Origin: Sphagnum compactum
Lineage: Eukaryota; Bryophyta; Sphagnopsida; Sphagnales
Length of the DNA stretch: 64,000 nucleotides
Assembly (NCBI GenBank): GCA_965153455.1
Contig: OZ234494.1
Coordinates: 10,044,001 to 10,108,000 of the forward strand
Direction of reading: 5' to 3'
Both the position numbers and the translations under genes were made by a program. The notes beneath the pieces are model-generated. The model saw only the letters and a program-made list of their open reading frames with translations. It did not search any database and was not told the DNA's origin. Shown here one piece after another: positions 43,241-54,143 of the stretch; position 1 is the stretch's first letter; the number at the start of each line of letters is the position of its first letter.

Positions 43241-43470
43241 GGGTGTGTCACACTGTGGCCTTGCCATTTACATTAAAAACTATCTGAAGGCGAAAGAAGA
43301 ATTATGAAAAATATTTCACCATGCAAAAATCTAATCTTCAAAAAATCCTCTAAAATAAACCAAAAATCCTTCAAGATATTATAACTCTATAACTAATCTC
43401 AAGTTTCAACACACGCCAAAACATCATCTTTCAAAAATCCTAATATAAAAGTAGACCTATCATTACCTAG
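43241..43470 (+). repeat. dispersed repeat, right copy of the pair
   Basis: Direct counterpart of 39228-39480, about 4 kb downstream, with several small deletions. Both copies share a further phrase (ataatga-tctaaaca) beyond the main block. Confidence 0.75.
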
Positions 43471-43474
43471 GGGC

Positions 43475-45185
43475 CAAAATCCATTAAGCTACTATACTCC
43501 ATAATGAATCTAAACACAATAACCAAGGCAAGGCCAGTAAAAGCTGAAGGACACAGAGAAACCATTGTAGAGTAGACCCCGTGCACCTTGCTTGCTTTTT
43601 TAGTGGAAAAGTGCTCTTCAGGTCCATAACTTTCGACCTTTGGGTTGATGAGGTGCATGGAATGACGATGTGCAATCTGTGGTTATCTGAGAAAGGGAAT
43701 GAAGTCGGCTTTATTTTTCATTAGACTTATAGACAAAAGAAGAAGAGAAAATACCCGACCTGTGTTTCACAGGCTCAAGCCTACTGGTAGTAACTGAAGC
43801 TGGAGCAGCCTTGGCCTTCCACTAGCTATGTCAAGCTTGAATGCTTCATGCCAGAGTGAACCAACGGCTACCAGTGCATGATGCATTGGAAGCCTCTTAT
43901 GACTTGGTTGTGAATGAACACCAAGTGAGTTGATGTCGGGTTTCACCTTGGCAGCATAAACTAACTTATGTTACCTTAGGATAGGTCCTGTAATATGTAG
44001 GTGTGTAGCTAGAATAATAGGTGGCTGTGGAGCAAATAGCCACACCAAGATTGTTGGTACCCTGTTGGTTGAATATCAACTTTTGAACATACTAGCGTGT
44101 ACTAGTATTGAGTTTTTAAAATTTTCATATCCGCATAGCACCGGCATGGAATCTGTTGTTTTAAATTTTCATACTAGGCAAGTACTGGTGTTGAATCTTT
44201 TTTTAAAAATTCATACCATGTAAAGTATTGGTATGAGGCAGTTATTGCCTGAGTCCTTACGAAGCAGGTCAGTCCTTTGATACCAGCACCGTCAGTCTAC
44301 ATATCAGGGATTGCCCCCAAACTGGTTAGTCCATAAGTGAGGGCTAATGGGTTGTCAATAAGTAATAAAAATAGAAAGGGAGCTAACTTCCCAAGTAATT
44401 TGTGGAACTGAATAAAAAAGTGTTTCCTATCCATGCAGGGTACATCCCTTATGGTGCACACATTGCTGATGGTCTACTCCAATCACATGTTTCATTAGCT
44501 CATGGTGCACACATCGCTGACAGTCTACTCCAATTGCATCCTTCACTAGCTATGAGACTTAGGATCACCGGGACTGGCAAACAACATTAGGAATGCAATT
44601 CATGAAATCTAACCTCATTTTGCATTTGTGTTTGCAAGTACTTTTCAGAGGATTAACATCTTCCTAGTCTCCAGTGCAGCTCACAAATCTTCCAAGTGTG
44701 TCCAGGTCAAATTATGTCTGCTTTGTTAGGTTGAGAAAGGGCCTGTCCCAGGGGAGTTGTGTTGTTTGGAGGGCAACTACCCTTGTTCCCATGAACTCAA
44801 ACAACATAATCCCCTCAGGAGTCTGGAATCTGAAACCTTCAGTTTCCCCTAGAAAGTCAGGGCTGGTCAATTCGGCTCTTGTTCAGACTCTTTAATGCTC
44901 CATAATCAGCCTGCCTCGCCAATACTATGCCAGGGGATTCTGCAGCCTTCCCCTCCCAGGTCTCCAGCGTTCCTACAGGGTTCCCTCCTTTAATGCCAAA
45001 GAGCAGGCTATGGATGGAGTATTCTGCCATGTCCGCAGACCACAGGCTCGCATGCTTACCTTGCAGAATTTGTCAGACTCTCCCATTGACAGCCCACTCT
45101 TTAACGCATAAGAACCTGACCCAAGTTTTCCTTTGTATTTGCAGGTACTTTTACAAAGCATGATATTTTATGGAATACTTTTTGC
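43475..45185. other. intergenic with tactggtat-word block
   Basis: Around 44090-44240 phrases such as catactagcgtgtactagtatt, gtactggtgttgaatc and gtattggtatgagg recur, resembling the block at 56.6-56.9 kb. At 44450-44540 catggtgcacacatcgctga and ggtctactccaat are duplicated with 60-bp spacing. No gene was recognised. Confidence 0.4.
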
Positions 45186-45189
45186 TAAT

Positions 45190-46170
45190 TGCATGGTGTC
45201 AAATTTATTTGTGTAAGTTTTTAGAATTTCACGGTAGTAATTTTCATGGTTACAACTTTCATCGTATGTTTTTTTTAAGGTTACATGTGCAAGTTTTAAG
45301 TTTTTTACAATTACAAGTATCACTTTCTATATCACAAGTGGCATTTTTCATGTTATAAGTTTCATTTTTCATAATGACATGTAACCACAAAATTTGTAAT
45401 TCATGAGTTAGAGGAAGAAGTAGTACCATTTGCACAAGCGTAATCTTATGATTCCTAAGTTTATGGTGTTGAATTTGTTGGTGTAAGTTTTCAAATTGTT
45501 ATGATAGCAATTTTCATGGTACGCTTTTTCGAGGTCACATGTGTAAATTTCAATTTTTCACTAGTATAGGTATCACTTTTGTTATTTAAGGTGTCATTTT
45601 TCATGATTATAGATTTTGTTTTTCATAGGGACATGTTGTCGTAAAATTCGTAACTCATGAGTCATAGGAGGGAATAGTACCATTTGCACAAGCATAACCT
45701 TATGGTTCTTCAATTCATTGTGTCAAATTTGTTAATGTAAGTTTTTGGAATTTCTTAGTAGGAGTTTTCTTGGGTATAGTTTTCATATGGTTACAAGTTT
45801 TGTTTTTCATGGTAGTATGTGAAATGTTTCTAGGTGACATGTTAGCATGAAATTTGTAACCCACAAGGCAAATGATAACTGATATCATTTGCACAAGCAT
45901 AATATTATGGTTATTCAATTCATCTTCAATTTATTGATATAAGTTTTCAAACTTTCATGGGAAGAATTTTCATGGTATGATTTTTTGAAATCACATGTGT
46001 AAGTTTTCAATTTTAGTGGTTAGAAATTTTTTTTCATGTTGTTATAGGTTTCATTTTGCATGGTAAGCAAGTGCAATTTTCAAGGTGAGATATTCTTACA
46101 AAATTTTTAACCCATAAGGCAAACGAAGGAACATTACCATTTGCACAAGCATAATTTTATTGTTGAATGT
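45190..46170 (+). repeat. tandem array of about 205-270-bp units, four copies
   Basis: Each unit contains tgtcaaatttgttggtgtaag, attttcatggt, acatgtgtaagttt, gtaactcatgag and accatttgcacaagcataa. The last phrase recurs at about 45427, 45679, 45886 and 46137 (spacings 252, 207, 251). Units are strongly diverged. A weak partial unit may continue near 46600-46770. Confidence 0.75.
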
Positions 46171-46174
46171 CTAT

Positions 46175-48195
46175 AATTTAGAGTCTCTCGGTAGTTGTGA
46201 TCCAGGCAAGTTTTCCCTACCTTTAAATTTTTTTTAGGGCAGCCATATGGGGCTGCCTATAGCTGCCCAAAAAAAAATCGGTAGCCCCTATGAAATGGCA
46301 AATGTTTTGCTTAACCAAAATTTCTCTACTTGAACTAGAAAAAAAAACCTTCATCCTTTGTAGTGTTTTTGCATTTTTGGAAACATAGGTGCTCGGAATT
46401 GAATTCCATTTTTTTGGTCTACTTTTTGGAATTAGAAATTTTATCGTCATATTAGAAAATTTGCTACAACACAATACAAAAGAATCCTATTTTAAGCTTT
46501 AAAAATTTAGGAGGGAAATTATGGAAGAAACAAATTTTTGGAAAATCTTCATTTTCCTTCTTCCACAATTTAAATTTACACAAGAGTCAAATTTAAAATT
46601 GTACAAATTTATCATGGTTACAAGTTCCATTTTTCATCATTACATAACCCATTTTTCATGGTAATAGATCTTGTTTTTCATGGTAGGATGTGTAAATTCT
46701 TCATGACAATTTTACCATAAGATTTACAATTCACAAATCAAAAAAGGAAATATTACCATGTACTAAACATGAGATGGATAATTTTGACTTGCCTTTCTTT
46801 CGACCATAACTTGTGCTGCAGATGTCCGAATGGCTCATGCGAAACCATTTTCGACATCTACACTTCCAGACCTTTCCAACGGTATAAAGAACACATCAAT
46901 GGGAGGTGTTTTGACCCCTGCAATCAAGCTCTAAATTTTCGGGAGTCTCGGAGGACTCCAAGTTCACACTTTTGGGAGTGTGAGTTTCATCCCCACACTT
47001 GCCTCAAAGTGAGGTTGCGACACTTTCCCCCACTAAAAGAAAAGGTCAATGTCCATTTAGCAATTTTGGTGGCCATTCGACATGGCTTTTGGTTCATTTG
47101 ACTTTGAATCACACCTATCCTAAACTTCTTGCATCTAGTATGAATGCACTACTAGAAATCTTATATTATGTAACCATTTAATTTGTGACTACATGTGACT
47201 ATTTGTCATTTGCAAGTATATTCTATTGTTTTTGTAATTACATGCCATACTTTTAAATTTTTTATTATTTTTGTGATTATGGTGCAATTATTAAATTGCA
47301 CATCCTTCCATATTGACTAACCTTTTAGATTTTTCATTCTAGAATTGGCCCTTTGGTTTTTTTAATTGCAAATTTAGTTACGATTTGGTTATTTTTTATG
47401 GTGTATTTATGCATTTAATGTAAATTAAGGTATTATAAACTATATTAAGAATATATTTAATTTGTATTCAATGTATATTTAACATATTTAAATATATTTA
47501 ACTCATATTCAAGGTATATTAAACATATATTTGTTCATATTATGGGCATATTAAATTTTTTGAAATTCATTTAATTATATTTGGTTTATTTAATAATATA
47601 ACATTTTTTAAAAGTATGATTAAATTATAATGGCAAGGTCATATTAATATGATGTAATCGTCGTATTAAACAAACATTAATTATTGATGAGTTATAACCA
47701 TTAATTAATTGAATTAAACATATCTAATTTTTAATAAGGGTATATTAATTATCTGAAGTAGTTAATTAACAAATTGGATGAATTAAATCGATTATTCAAA
47801 TAACTAAAATTTCAAATAACCGAATATTTTGATAATTAAATATCTAAATTAGATTGATTAATTCAAATAGATAATTCAAATAATTATTTTAGATAACTAA
47901 TTCACATATAAATAATCAGATAATTACCTAGTTAGTTGTATAATTTACAAAATTGAAAACAAACACAAAACATGTGGAAAATATACTTTTAGTTGTAACT
48001 CAATTTGCTATTAAGGTGTAATTAAAATATTTGACTCTTATTTTTATTTTTGAATCTTATTTCACAAACTATAATTATAAAGAAGGTGTTTTTCTTGTGT
48101 TCTCACATTAAAATACATGTGGTAATTTGGGATGAATTCAAAAAAGTTCAATCCTAAAAAAAAATAAAATTAAAAATAATAATTATATGGTTATT
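46175..48195. other. AT-rich intergenic
   Basis: Very AT-rich; 47400-47900 is dominated by short TTAATTA and ATATTTAA words. A 110-codon frame at 46769-47101 is the only long one and has no recognised motif. Confidence 0.4.
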
Positions 48196-48199
48196 TTTT

Positions 48200-48460
48200 A
48201 ACCCACCTACCCTTCTACCTTCCTACCTACTTTCTTCTTTAAGTAGATCTTATTTTTCTACCTAGGTAGGTAAGTAAGTAAATAGGTATGTAGTTTAGGT
48301 AGGTCTAACCTACCTACCTTTGTAAGTATGTAAGTATGTGGCTTAGGTAGGTAGGTATGCCTTAAGTATCCATTTTTATCTACCTATTTAATGTAACCTA
48401 GGAACTTAGGTAGGTAAGTAGGACTTATCATCATACCTACCTAGGCCTATGTATTGACCT
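48200..48460. repeat. degenerate ACCT/AGGT microsatellite
   Basis: Repeats of acctacct and taggtagg/taagtaag in both orientations fill this stretch, giving it the potential to fold into long imperfect hairpins. Confidence 0.8.
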
Positions 48461-48469
48461 ATTTAGCTA

Positions 48470-49730
48470 TTTAAAAACATATTTATTTTAGTTTTGTCCC
48501 CAAAATTCAATTGATATGCCACATATCAACTTTCAATTGTGCCACATGTCACAATATAAACCATTGCAAAAATGTATTTAATTGTTTTTGAAAATGCAAA
48601 AATTATGGGCCACATGGCAAAATTTGATTTGACCAAGTGTATCAATATAAAAACATCCATAATGGATGATACATATTTAAAAAATTATTTTTAATTTTCA
48701 TTTTTTGAAAATGCATAAATTATGCCATGTTGTACTATATAATTGGTTATTAGGGAAATTGTACATTTGTGATAACTAGTTGCAAAAAAATTATACAATC
48801 AAAGTATATGGTCAAAACCATATATTCAATCCATGTGCATTGTGTTGATGTCATGTTTGGTCATGATTTGCAATAAAATGTTTAGTGCAATTAAACTTAT
48901 GCAATTAATGGAATATTTAGTTACCAAAGTGATTTGCAATTGGTTTTTGGTCATAAATTGAAGTCACAAATTGGGGTTTTTGTACTAGAGTGAATGACAT
49001 CTTCTTTAATCATTTGTGATGTTTGCTCAAAAAATTCATCTTGGAATTTGATATTTCCATTCCCTACTTCATATCTTCATATTTTGTTTTTATTGTTTGG
49101 CCATTAATTGACCTAACACCACATGCATTTGACCCTAACGGTTGTATTAATGAAACAACAGCCTTTAGGATCAAATCTTCATTGAAATTGTCAAACCAAT
49201 AGACATATTTTTTTAATGTGCTTAATGTTCTCAAATCATTGACTTTTTCAAATCAGTCATTACATTGGTGATAATATTGATGAAAATTCAGGCAATTTTT
49301 CCTTATGCTCAATCCAATTTTTTTCAACTAAATAAGTTGTGATTAGTTAGCTTCATTTTTCACATCAATTGTTATTTTTCTTTTAGATTTGTCAAGGAAT
49401 AAGTTCAACATCCTTCACCATTTTTTGGATGTTTACTTTTGACCTTTGGCATGCCTCTTGGTGATTGGATTGTGATAGCCTGTTCCTTTCCAATCGCCTG
49501 ATATCAAATAAAGACATTTACAATATTCAACACTACAAAATTTGGGTGCAGTTCACTAGTCTTCGTTCACTAGACCAATGAATTCATTACTTCCCCACTA
49601 GTCTCCGTTCACTACAACCAGTGAATTCACTCAAAATCTAGTGAAATCACTTGGCGTACAAGGACACCTTTTGTTGTAGTGATTGTTGACATCAATGTCA
49701 AAAATAAAATCAATTTGAAGAACTCAATAG
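48470..49730. other. AT-rich intergenic, possible minus-strand transposase debris
   Basis: The reverse complement of about 49420-49010 gives short phrases (RTLSTLKKYVYWFDNFNEDL) that might be transposase remnants, but I could not match them firmly. Around 49550-49650 a ttcactag/gtgaattcact block recurs in both orientations. Confidence 0.3.
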
Positions 49731-49738
49731 GGTTATGG

Positions 49739-49990
49739 AGGGATATGGGATACCTACAAGATTTAACTTCCAAATTTTGTTGTTGTTAGCTACCATCTAA
49801 TGTTTTCTTGAAGTATTCGATGGGGCAATGAAGGATACTTACAACATCAAACTACCAAAAGATTTTGTTGTTAGTTGCGATCTTACACTTTCTTGAGGTA
49901 CTCCATGGGGTGATGGATAAATACCTACAAGATCAAATTGCCCAATGATTTTGTTGTCAATTGCCATCTCATGTTTTCTTTGAAGCACTT
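49739..49990 (+). repeat. about 85-bp tandem repeat, three units
   Basis: Units with gatacctacaagat, gattttgttgttagttgc, catgttttcttgaag and tccatggggtgatgga occur three times in succession with substitutions and small gaps. Confidence 0.75.
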
Positions 49991-50294
49991 TCACAATTCA
50001 CACCAACCTAGGTTTGCCCATAAGTTGTTGAAAACATTTGATTCTTCTTGGTGGGAATAGTAGTGTTATGAGGACAATGTGTGTAAAAGAATATCCTTAA
50101 CATCACCTCATAAAACTTCACCTTAGATAACAACACCTATGGCCACACACTTATTTGGATTGATTACCTTGTTTGGAGCCTTGTTAAAAATAGTTTGCAT
50201 GACCTCCTTGACTTTAGGCATGCAAGTAATGCCTTCTACTAACTACAAATGCTCCCTCATATTAACAATGTGGTGGTAGATTTGAACTTTATAG

Positions 50295-50575
50295 TAGTAT
50301 GCAACCCTTGAAAATTCCATTTTGGCCTTATGGTTTAGTGTTTGGCAATGCATGTATGTCATCCAAGCATTGAAAAGCTTGCAACTCTTGGAAATTCTTT
50401 TTAGGCCTTGGGTTTAATAATTGGTAATTTTTATGTGATCCATGTTCTTGGAAAACTATGTGATTCTTGGAAATTGCTTTTAGGCCTTAAGGTTTAAAGT
50501 GTTTGGCAATTTAGGTATCTCATCCAAGCTCTTGAAGAGTCTATAGCTCTTGAAAATCCTCTTGGAAGTCCGTGG
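50295..50575 (+). repeat. about 84-bp tandem repeat, three and a half units
   Basis: Units with aactcttggaaattc, ttttaggccttaggtttaa, gtttggcaat and gtatgtcatccaagc start near 50302, 50385, 50470 and 50548. The period is close to that of the neighbouring array at 49.7 kb, but the sequences differ. Confidence 0.75.
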
Positions 50576-50859
50576 TCGATTTTTTTTGGTAGGGGTGATT
50601 TTAGCATCCATGAACTTAAATGGCTAGGCTTGGATCCATATTTGCCCTATGCATCAGTCCCTTTTTTATTTAACTTGTTATTTTTTATTGATTGTAGGCT
50701 AGGTTTGTGGGTTGTGTTTTGTTGTTCCAAGATTCATTGACTTATTGGAATGCAATTGCATTGTGTTATAGTCAACAATTGGTGACATTCTAGAGTTGTG
50801 TTCTGTTTCGAAGAACTTGGGTTAATTGTGAAGCGATGGTGAAAATATTGTCACCGATG

Positions 50860-52310
50860 TGATTGGTGTTGCCTTGAATCAAAGCCTTAGACATTGATTG
50901 CTTGGGGAGGTGTTGCACTTTGTCATCACCAAGATGCATGAGATGCATGATGAAGTTATTAATGTGGTTGTCTGTGACAACATGGGTGATCTAGAGGCAA
51001 ATTTGTTTGATGTAGTGCTAGAAGAACTCATGGTTTGCATGAAATGTCAAGTGTTGAAAGTTCTTCAAAATTTTGTTTTTTTTTTTGCATGGGTTTGATA
51101 AGAAAAGGGCTCACAATATGTTGGCTTCGATGCTGGATTTGAAGTTCAAAAACATGCAAATGGTGGAGGAAAAAATGGTAAAGTAGACAATTGGTGATCC
51201 TTGTCACAAAAAATGACCAATAGACATAAGTAGGCTTTTATGTATTGAAAGTAGAAATATTATTTTATTCATTGATCAATATAAAAATATTATTTTTACT
51301 TTATTATAATAAAGTTCAAGAATCACCATTTTGATATGCATCTAAATAGATTTCAAAAAAATGAATCTACTTGCATAGATGTTTGGGTTTTACAAAATTG
51401 GTTACAAGTAGATGAAAGTAAATCAAATATTGAATTTTCTACTTTCAAATTAATAGAGACTTCGAATATACTTATGGCTCTCAAATTGTACATATTATAG
51501 TCATAATATATCAAAAAATTTATGTAAAATTTATTTTGAATACCATATTGATTAGTCAGTTTCAAAGCTACTTGTTATCTACTTTTATAATATAAAAATT
51601 ATTGAAATTTTATAGTCAACTTATCACAAACCCAATGGAGGTCATGGTGGTTTTATATTTTTATTTACAAAGGTTTTTCATCAACTTTTTTATAAGTATG
51701 TAAAAAACTACTCCAATTATAAATTGGATTTCAGGCATATTATTTTTTTGGTCTACTTTACCATGCTTTTGCCCAGTGAACAATTATTTAGGTCATGAAA
51801 AAAATCCTCATTGGTTGTTCAATAAAATGTTGGTTTGTTGTTGCTTTTGTTAATTCAGAGTTACAAGGTGTTGATGCCTTTTGTGTAAAATGAAAAGGTT
51901 TAGGTGCAAAGTTTAAACTTTGAATGTGAGGATTTGTTTCAACCATAGAAACTAGTACAAAAGTTGTGAGCCAACTTATGGCATGGGAGCTTGATGCATT
52001 TCATCACAATCATGTTGGTGTAGACAATTGTAAGTGTGCATTGTCTTGGTGGTGCACAAAGAAGCACAAGTTTCCAACAATGGCTTTGTTAGCTTGACAA
52101 ATTCTTGGGATTCCAATGAACCAAATCAAGATAGAGGATTCTTTCAATTGTTGGAGTTCTCAATGCATTTTGGTGGTGTCAATTGCAAATTGATCACCAT
52201 TGCTAGATGGCTTTTGTCAACAAAAATTGGCCCAACTATCCAAGGGTTGAATGTTCTAAGCCTTCCAACCTTGCAAGTGCATGAGCAAAAAAATCAGAGT
52301 TGATGAAAGA
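50860..52310 (+). pseudogene. decayed hAT transposase, C-terminal part
   Basis: The 66-codon frame at 50898-51098 (HFVITKMHEMHDEVINVVV) is followed by KRAHNMLASMLDLKFKNMQM near 51100, the same phrase as HNMLFLMLDPRFK at 63.48 kb. After a 700-bp AT-rich insert (about 51180-51880), the hAT dimerisation block appears at 52020-52200: LSWWCTKKHKFPTMALLA, a stop, QILGIPMNQIKIE. The SWW-x-H-x-FP and QILGIP words are characteristic of hAT C-termini. Several stops are present. Confidence 0.6.
51190..51880. other. AT-rich block interrupting the hAT fragment
   Basis: This stretch separates two parts of the transposase that should be contiguous or close. It has no coding signal. It may be a nested insertion; clear termini were not found. 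Confidence 0.4.
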
Positions 52311-52710
52311 GCTTGATACAAAGTTTGAAGATAAGGTTGAGTGGGAAAAGAATTCTTGAATCTTTGTGATTTCAGTTTGTTCCTTTTGTTGCTTTGAGAT
52401 GTTTTGTGTTCTTCATTGGATAAAAATGGGCACAAATCTGAATTTTTTGATCTTGCTTATTTCTAACTTTGTTGTGGATTAGGAAGCTTCATTAAGTTTC
52501 ATGGATTCCATGGTTGATATCTTTCTTGGTTGATTTTTTTTGCATCGTTGATTTGTTCCTTGGCTGATTTTTCCCATGGCTGATTTCAATGAGCTCTCTA
52601 GTGTACAAGTTGTAAGTGCCTTTTGGAATCATTAAAACAAAACTCTGGAATTGCTAAATTCTTTGAAACTGTAAGTTTGTAGTGCTTGCATTGAAGGATA
52701 GTTCAAAAAA

Positions 52711-53062
52711 TCGGGTGTTGGCCAGTTTAATACCTGGGGTAATGTATCCAACTCAAAAAATGCTGGCCTTGGCTGGTTTAATACCTGGGATAATGCTGTC
52801 AGAGGGTTCCTTGAAAACCAACCTCAAGGAGTTGGCTGGTTGTCTCTCAAAATACTACCCCAGAAAACTGGCCGCTGGATGTCCCAAACAACCAGAACTG
52901 GCCAGTTGTTAGAAAAATAAAAACTCTAAGAACCCAGAACCAAGCAGTTCTTTAAAATCCAAAATTTCAAAGGCCCACAACGGGCCTTTTTTGCGACTTT
53001 CATAATTGTCAACTACGCAGAACCAATGGTTTGAAAAATCAAAGAACCGTCCAACACTGGTG
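52711..53062. mobile_element. small element with GTGTTGGCCAGTT start and CCAACACTGG end
   Basis: The left end gggtgttggccagttt and the right end gaaccgtccaacactggt are imperfect inverted repeats. The left half repeats ctggccagtt/ggctggtt words and the right half agaacc/ggttc words. It is non-coding and shares its right end with the elements at 30.6 and 56.9 kb. Confidence 0.5.
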
Positions 53063-53069
53063 TAAACCT

Positions 53070-54140
53070 GACATAAAACAGAACACGAAAACATGCATTA
53101 AACGTTCAGTTGACCATGAGGTGATAATGGATGCATAGATCACGAGGTGTGCCACACATGTTAAATATGTGGTGACCTCGAGGTGAAGATTGCTGCATAT
53201 CTCACGAGGTGCTCACCCCTCTAGGTATATTGTTGCATACATCATGGGGTGACCACCCCTCTAAGTGTATTGTTTCAATGTAGAGGTAAGGTGGCCTCCT
53301 CTAAGACTAAAAATAAAAGCCAGGGTTCCAGTATGAAAGTTGCCATCCAGTGGAAAGCTTCTTCTAGAGGTCAAGTAGACAAGGTAAACAGTTCCGTCAA
53401 CTCTTTGTGCAAGCACAAGGAAACCCATACTCAGACTTTTGAGTATTTTGCAATACTGGTACACCACATGAACTAAAACACTAAGCAACCAAATTTTCAT
53501 TTCCAGTAACAATCTGACAAAAATCTCAGCCAGAAGCTATGATTTTTGCACATGATGATATGGCACCAAGCAGGAGAAAAATTATATTTCAGTGGAAAAC
53601 ATTGAACTCCATCCTTGTGAGCACTCTCCTGTGGATTCCATGACATGAGATCAATTTTGCATATATTTCTACTGTGTGATGCACATTCAGTTGCAAATCC
53701 AAATCTTGCTCAGTCAACATGTTGGAAAGAACTCAACCCTTAAGGTATTGAGGTTGCATTGCACTCACAAAAGCCCAAACTGTTACAGTAAGACCAAGAT
53801 AGATATCTTAATAAGCTCTGAGAACTCTCCAATGAGACCAAGATAAAATGTTTTCACTCGTAGTTTGAGATACCTGTTTGTAACAGGACCAAAAAGTCAC
53901 TCCCCAACATTACAATGGTGAGGAGACATTTAAAGCTGATGCTTGATGGCCCTTACACTAAACACTGTATCTCCTCTTTGACATTCTAAACAGAAGGCCT
54001 TGGCTCTTTGCAGTCACCACAACATATGCTTGATACATGCATTTGATTTTGTTGCAACATCCTTTTGTAGCAAGCATCCTGGATAGGAGGTAATGCTTTA
54101 TGGAAAAAGGTTTATACAAACATTACACAGGAGGAGGTGG
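53070..54140. other. intergenic and 3' side of the membrane-protein gene
   Basis: At 53110-53270 the words gaggtg, catacatcatggggtg and acccctcta recur three times at 40-60-bp spacing. The remainder probably includes the minus-strand gene's 3' untranslated region. Confidence 0.4.
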
Positions 54141-54143
54141 CGC

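Noticed and set aside
39228-43470. LTR retrotransposon bounded by the two direct repeats
   Set aside because: The repeats do not start TG and end CA, no primer-binding site or polypurine tract is seen, and the interior holds a host-like exon and no gag or pol.
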